Assembly (NCBI RefSeq): GCF_901709675.1
Contig: NC_051090.1
Coordinates: 10,120,842 to 10,184,841, forward strand
Direction of reading: 5' to 3'
Origin: Syngnathus acus
Lineage: Eukaryota; Chordata; Actinopteri; Syngnathiformes; Syngnathidae
Length of the DNA stretch: 64,000 bases
A program made the translations under genes and the position numbers. Position 1 is the stretch's first letter. The number at the start of each line of letters is the position of its first letter. Positions 58,201 to 64,000 of this stretch are shown here, in pieces. The notes beneath the pieces are model-generated. The model saw only the letters and a list, made by a program, of their open reading frames with translations. It was not told the DNA's origin and ran no database searches.

Positions 58201-61200
58201 ACGACATCCTGCACGACATCAGCTGCACGCAGAGGAAGCCCATCACCAGCCCCTACCGCACTTCGGTCATTCGCCGCTTCTGGAACACTCTGCAGAGGTA
58301 GTGCACAAGCGCCCGAGCCACTTTGACGTCGAGTGATCAACTGCTGCCGTCATTTCAGTATCAACCAGACGGATCAGATGCTGGTACACCTGCAGTCTTT
58401 CAACTCGGTTCCAGAGAACTACACTATCCCGGAGAGCACCAAAAACGGAGTGCCGCTTTTCTACATCCCGCCTGGATCCACCACGCCGGTAATCCCGACA
58501 ACAATGGAAGCCACTATGTCTGTTTTTATTTGCGTCTCCTGCGGCTTCGCGCATTCGGATAATTTGATGCGTGGTGGCATTTGCTTGACAGCAACAATTG
58601 CTTTTGTCCAGGGCTGCAGCCATCCAATATTTTTTGAATCGATCTTTCTATCCAGCCATTCATCGAATCATTTAATACCAATGTGCAGTATGTTGATTCT
58701 TGTCGTTGACTAGGTATTTGTTCTATGATGAAACCAACACAGGATGGTTGATTTACAGCTGCCGTAAGCTGCTTTTGCTTCTTCCAGGTTCTGTCCCTGC
58801 AGCACGGAGGCTCCAAAGACTCGTCGCAGTCGCAGTTCGCCTCCTACTGGAAGCCCATCCTCTCCATGGATGCCAACTTCTGGCAGAGGTGGCTGCATAT
58901 GCACCGCATTGCCATTATCCTGGAACACGACATGTGAGACGCACCGGCAGACACTCAACAGACACTTTGTGTTGCCATATGTGCTCAGTGGAGTGTTTGT
59001 GTGCGCGCAGGCCGGTGCCCAAACACCTGCACACAGCGGGCAACAACGGACGGTACAGCACCATCCAGTGTCGCATCTCCCACTCTGCGCTCACCTCGCT
59101 GCTGAGGGACTGGAGCAGCTTTGTGCTGGTGGAGGGCTACTCCTACGTCAAACTTATATACAGGTGATGACAGTGACCACGATGATGATAATACCCACAT
59201 TGAGCCTGTTGAGGAACTCATGAAAATGTTTACTGTTGTTGATCGAAATTATTTGTTTTCCTGTTCGATAAATTGAATTTCGTGACAGACAGCAATTTCT
59301 GAAATAATAGTTCATTCCAACCCTAAACTAATCACAGTCCTCCTATAATGAGGATAAAGAATGTATATGTCAAGAGCTATTCAATGTCTACATGCTTTGC
59401 TGCACTGTTTGTGTTCATTGCGTTGCTTAAAGGGCTGTAAAGTATAAACTCAACGGGTGGAGCCTTTAAATGTGTATTTGTTTTTTTCAACATGTGTGAG
59501 TTCCACAGTATTGTAATGTGTCTCCACAGTTCTCTAGAGCAGCCCCCCAGCTCCTTCTATCTGGTCCGACTTATCTCCAAGACCCCTTGCATGGTTCTGC
59601 GATTGGGCTTCCCCATCGGAACGCCGGCGCACGTTCGAAACAAGGTAGCAGGACCTCTCAGCACTTTACCAGTGTCAAAACGATTCTAACATGTTGTGAT
59701 ACACTAAATTAGATTAGACTAGATTCTCAAATTGTGCAATGAAATGTTATATTTGATATTGCTTGGATATTTTTTCTTAGTAATACTTATATTTTTTTTC
59801 TTGTAATATAGCAACATTAGGAATACGTGAAAAGTTTGATATTGGAATGATACACTACATAATAATAAATATGTATAAAGAGCCAGCGTCCATTGTGTGT
59901 CCCCGGCCAATCAGATTGTGGATGAGCTCCGTGAGCAGATCCTCAAGCTGCGCTTCCCGCACCGCATCCAAAGCAAGGAGGCCACACCCAAAACCAAGAG
60001 GAAGGTGGCGGCGGGCCAGCCATCGCCATCCAAGTCGCCCGCCCTCTCCGCCCCCAAGCAGGCGCTGTCGGACCGGCCGTGCGTGGTGGTGCTCAACAAG
60101 CCGCTAGAGAAGCTGCTCATCAGGTTGGCGCGGAAGCACACACAACCGTCATTTATTTAAAAATAAAAAAATAAAAAAATAAATAAACATCAACAAACAA
60201 ATAGACTCAAATGCTGACTGTTTTGGATGTTTTCTCCAGATACGAGAAGCTGCCCCTGGACTTCAGGACACCCTTCATCTTCAGCATGGAGAACTCGTCT
60301 TTGCAGCCCTCCGGCGGGGCGGCGCCCCTCAACGTGGCGGGCAACCGTGCCGCCTCGTCCACGCTGGCCTCGCTGTCCCGCTACTTCTTGCACCGGCGCT
60401 GGGTGTGGGCGGTGCAAAGCAGTCAGGGTCCCGCCATGGCCATGCAGGCAGTCTCCCACATCCTCTCCATGCTGTCCGAGTGAGTCCGAAGCGTACCTTG
60501 ACATATGACTCACCCCATGTTCGATTTGTAGAGAGAAAAACTGTTTTTGTGTTTTGGGGCTGAGGCTGGACCATTTGAATGGCCTTTCCAATTATTTCAG
60601 CGGGGAAAGAAGATTTGAATTACGAGCACGCTCACAAAACTAATTCCACCTGTATCTCAAAGCAACACTTTTTTTTGTCTTTGTCTCTGTTCTGCTCAAG
60701 CACACTGACGCTGAGGTTTTTTTTTTTGTGAAGGATCCGCCTGTCAGAGGGTTTTCATTTTGCCGCCAGTGGAGAAGGCATTGTCAACATGGTCATTGAG
60801 CTGCCCATGAAGGTGAAAGACAGAGGAAAAGGCTGCGAAGGTCCCCAAATAATAGTCGACAAGTGAAGAAAATATATGCATAAACATATATTGTGCAGCG
60901 AAATGTGAATGGATCTTAGTCGTTTTGGTGAAGCAGCATGTGGCTCATTATCCAATGTTACTCTGACCACATTGTACGTTTGCGCTAGGGCGCGTCGGCC
61001 GACTCTGAGCGAGAAAGTCACTCGTGCATTGTCCAGTACATCCTCTTCCCGCCTCACGTGACTTCCAGCAAGGACAGGTAGCAACTCCTTCACATGTTCA
61101 TTTGACGATCTGCGGCGTTCGTTAATAAAGTCGCGCCGAATGTCACAGCTTCTCCACGGATGACGACAATGATACGGAGGTGGAGGCGGTGGACGTGGAC

Positions 61201-64000
61201 GTGGAGCTCAACCTGGTGACCGAGTGCTGGGTGGAGCCTCAGAGCGGCACCATCGCCAACTGCTCGGAGCAACATCGCCACCTGCTAGGCCTCACCTACC
61301 AGGAAGTGCCTCAAGCCGTGAGTCATGCTGCTAATCTTATTTGCGACGTTGTTCCCCCCTTTGGCCTAGTGACTTTTCTGTTTTTTTTGTTTTGTTTTTT
61401 TCCCTCACCCAGATCTTCCCCAGAGATTTAGCCTGCATGTCTACTATGATGACATTTGAGTACCTGAGTCAGCTGTGTCAGAACAAAGACCAGGTCTGCT
61501 CTGTGCCCGCTGGACTCAAGGACAGCACAGGTGACCAAGCTTCTTCTCTGCCTTCATTTCCAACAGCTGCCTTTATTTGAATGGCAGCTGTACGCTTTAG
61601 TGAACAAATTGATCATTTCATTGCTCATTCCATCCATTTTGGGCAAGACATCTACATTTCATTTATTGATCTGACTCCGAGTGCAAAACCCAAAAACTGC
61701 AATCCAATCAGAGCGTAGCTGTTGTACATTGCAGACTTGACGGATTGTTTCGTCAGCCACCTTTAACCGTGCTGATGTGGGCGTGTCACGTCCCATCTGA
61801 TTTCAGGAGATCCGTCTGCCTCTGAGGAGAGCATTCAGATGGTTCCTTTCCAGTTTGATCTCATTCAACTTCTACCCAAATGCCAGCAGGTGGAGCTCTT
61901 CTTCCTTACATTCAGCACAGGTATTTTTTATTTCCAGCCACACGCGTATATTCAGGGCCTATTAAGCTATGAATAACGACCTTTCCAAAACGTTGCCATT
62001 GTTTTGCGCATCGTGTATCCATCCAGAGGTGGAGCCAGACGAGCAGCTGCGGAGCGGCACCTACCTGCCTAACGAACTACTCCTGGGCCTCCTCCACAGC
62101 AGCCTGGAGCAGGAGCTCACTGACCGCGAGATTCCCTTAACGATTGATGACCACGCTGCCTTTGTGCGCCACGTCCTGGAGCGTGAGCGTGACGGCCGCT
62201 GCGCTCCCTTCCCCCTGCCCGTCATCAAGGGTGAGACCTTACCGGCCCGGCACATCACACCGGTTTTATAATGTTTTTTTCTTTCTTCCCCCCAGCAGAA
62301 GATTTCACGAGGCCTCTTGATAGACAGGAAGTGATGTCAGCGTTTCACTTAAATGGCAGCAGTAAAGAGATGACGGAATCCACCAGCACTTTACAGGTAA
62401 TCCTGCTCCAAAACAAAAGCAGTACTGTACGCACAAGTTTATTTTTCATGTTAGTGCGTTAGCGCACCCTGAAGCAGACAGAACAGTCTTTTTATTATGG
62501 ACACAGATTTAAATGTAATTAACATGTAAAAACAAAAAACATATCTTAATGTAAATTTTGGCCAGGAAATGACTGAAAGCAGTTTCTCCCGCATTCTAAT
62601 CTGTTTGTGGCGTGTTTGACCATCAGAGTTTGGCCAACGCTGACCTGGCGTATGATGAGCATTCGCTGGTGGGGCAAATCTGCTCCGTGCCCCAGTGGAG
62701 ATGTTACGTCAAGCACATAAGCTCCCAGCAGATCCTGCTCACCTTTCTGCCAGCCACCTTCACAGGTGCCACATTTCTATTCCCGCCTACTGACAAACTA
62801 CCACAACGTACAAACGAGTCTACGTTTTTTTCTCGCCAGATGTCCTGATGCTGATGAACTCAGATCTGGAGGCGGAACCTTTGAGTAACGTCAGCACGCA
62901 AGAGGACGACACGCTGACGCCCGGCAACAAGTCACAGGCCGATTCACCGTCCGGATCCACCGGCGAGATGAGAAGAAGCTCAAGCAGCGGGCACCTCGAT
63001 GCCACATCACCCGTTGCCTCGTCACCCTTGGAAGGGCCGAGCGGACCCGGCATGCCCGCTGAAGCCCTGCCGTCGGACGGCTGGGGTAGCGGGATGTTGG
63101 AAAACCAGACCGAAACGCCCGGCTCAGGTCACTTTTCGGCAGGTGCAAGTGGACACTCACATTTTCTTCTGGTTAAAAAAAAAATGTGTGCGTTGTAGAT
63201 TTGGGCGACAAAGTTCATTTCTCTGAGCCGCAGCGCTGTGGCGTCCACAGCGGCGGCATACTGGGCCGCCAGCTGTCCCAGCAGAGCACCGGCACGCAGC
63301 TCAAGTGTCCCGTCTACGTTTACAACTGCTGCCTGGAGCTGCTCAAAGAGCAGCTGGTCCACCCCGCAGCCAACCGACATCCCCGGGACGTCTTCTTCAG
63401 GTACATCTGCGCCATTCACTTAAGACAAAAATGATTCTCGCACACCCCAAAATTCCAAACAGTCATCAAACACCACGCACAACACACATTAGGTGGGTCA
63501 GGCTACCAAAGTTTACCGTGAGTTAAATTTGTTAATAAATACCAACTCACGGTCACTGTAAAAATGTCCAGTTGTAAATGTCGATTGTGTCTTTGGTTGT
63601 CCTTGTGACTGAGTAGACCTCAAGAGGCTCAGCAGCTGCAGATGTTTCTGCAGATGAAGTCCAGGTGAGAAGAGTTGCTTGTTTTCGTCTGCGTCAGGAG
63701 TGCTTTTTCCCAACACGCACGCTGCATTTTTTCGCAACAAAAAAGAAAAGCACGTCGACTCACCCGTCACGTGATTAGGTTACACTGGGAAGGCCAATAC
63801 AAGAGCTGCATCAAGGTTTGGGAGGGACTCTTATGACTGCTGTAATGATCAAGACTAACGCCATGGAGTGGATTTTGTGGAAACACCAGCCATCAGTTGT
63901 GAAGTTTTGGAAGCATCCCAGTCAATTCCGTCCCGCTGTGTCCCGACAGGTCGCTGTCTCAGGACCGCAGCAGCCCGTCGCCTTGGACTGACCTTCTGGC
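55232..64000 (+). CDS. szt2: SZT2, KICSTOR subunit (N-terminal ~1,360 residues; gene runs off the window)
   Basis: SZT2 is the very large scaffold (about 3,400 aa in human) of KICSTOR, which anchors GATOR1 at lysosomes and lets amino-acid starvation inhibit mTORC1. Exons: 55232-55255, 55807-55932, 56005-56193, 56352-56522, 56590-56712, 56792-56945, 57015-57121, 57210-57420, 57831-58001, 58066-58297, 58359-58488, 58788-58933, 59011-59163, 59530-59644, 59915-60123, 60240-60479, 60734-60812, 60989-61077, 61149-61317, 61413-61530, 61807-61920, 62027-62230, 62296-62396, 62627-62765, 62840-63127, 63199-63400, 63617-63664, 63779-63815. Phases are consistent (4,089 nt, 1,363 codons). Diagnostic strings: [96 protein letters not shown]. 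The next exon may start at 63963. The predicted start gives only eight residues (MAERQDTE) before the conserved region. Confidence 0.95.
55256..55806 (+). other. szt2 intron 1
   Basis: GT-AG intron of 551 bp between the 24-nt first coding exon and the conserved [11 protein letters not shown] exon. No repeat or gene is recognised. Confidence 0.6.
57421..57830 (+). other. szt2 intron 8
   Basis: AT-rich 410-bp GT-AG intron without recognisable features. The phase-1 junction rebuilds Val before [12 protein letters not shown]. Confidence 0.6.
58002..58065 (+). other. szt2: szt2 intron 9, a GC-AG intron
   Basis: The donor is AAAG|GCAAGT, a textbook GC-AG donor that pairs well with U1, and the acceptor is TTTCAG|GC. 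This is the only reading that restores the conserved [14 protein letters not shown] junction in phase 1. Confidence 0.85.

Noticed and set aside
63950-64000. An szt2 exon starting directly after CCCGACAG at 63949
   Set aside because: Joined in phase 0 that reading meets a stop after thirteen codons; starting at 63963 keeps the frame open, but the window ends too soon to decide, so no exon is called.

Overview
The window is vertebrate nuclear DNA, and its gene set and compact introns point to a teleost fish. Every protein is split by GT-AG introns (with one GC-AG), CA/TG microsatellites are abundant, and several DNA transposons carry intact target-site duplications. A percomorph origin is a guess from the compactness. 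There is no prokaryotic, organellar or viral gene content, no rRNA or tRNA gene that I can recognise, and no CRISPR array.

Layout. 1-13.58 kb is non-coding 5' flank. 13.58-38.34 kb (+) is a 16-exon classical type I cadherin, closest to N-cadherin (cdh2), with a large, repeat-rich second intron. 38.3-40.9 kb is intergenic and holds the longest TG repeat. 40.94-44.21 kb (+) is taf4b, a TFIID subunit. 44.84-47.38 kb (-) is a kctd1-type gene whose first exon carries a domesticated Crypton recombinase (DUF3504) domain fused to the BTB protein. 47.92-51.20 kb (+) is lrrc41. 51.84-54.50 kb (-) is ddx10, a nucleolar DEAD-box helicase with only one intron. From 55.23 kb to the window end (+) is the N-terminal ~40% of szt2, scaffold of the KICSTOR complex.

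Synteny. taf4b, kctd1 and cdh2 are neighbours on human 18q11-12, whereas lrrc41 and szt2 lie on human 1p34 and DDX10 on 11q22. The window therefore appears to join two ancestral blocks, with the junction between kctd1 and lrrc41 (a ~540-bp head-to-head spacer) and ddx10 inserted in the second block. Gene pairs alternate: taf4b/kctd1 tail to tail, kctd1/lrrc41 head to head, lrrc41/ddx10 tail to tail, ddx10/szt2 head to head. The genes do not form a pathway; they cover adhesion, transcription, ubiquitin-related adaptors, ribosome biogenesis and nutrient sensing.

The most notable items are the Crypton-derived N-terminus of kctd1 with its catalytic-site Arg changed, the almost intronless ddx10 (possible partly processed retrocopy), three transposons with exact ends (two hAT-type with 8-bp duplications, one TA-flanked with 28-bp perfect inverted repeats), a GC-AG intron and a NAGNAG acceptor in szt2, and a perfect CTCF-core match in cdh2 intron 2. 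Exon boundaries were read by eye from splice consensus, phase and family similarity; they were not confirmed by transcripts.
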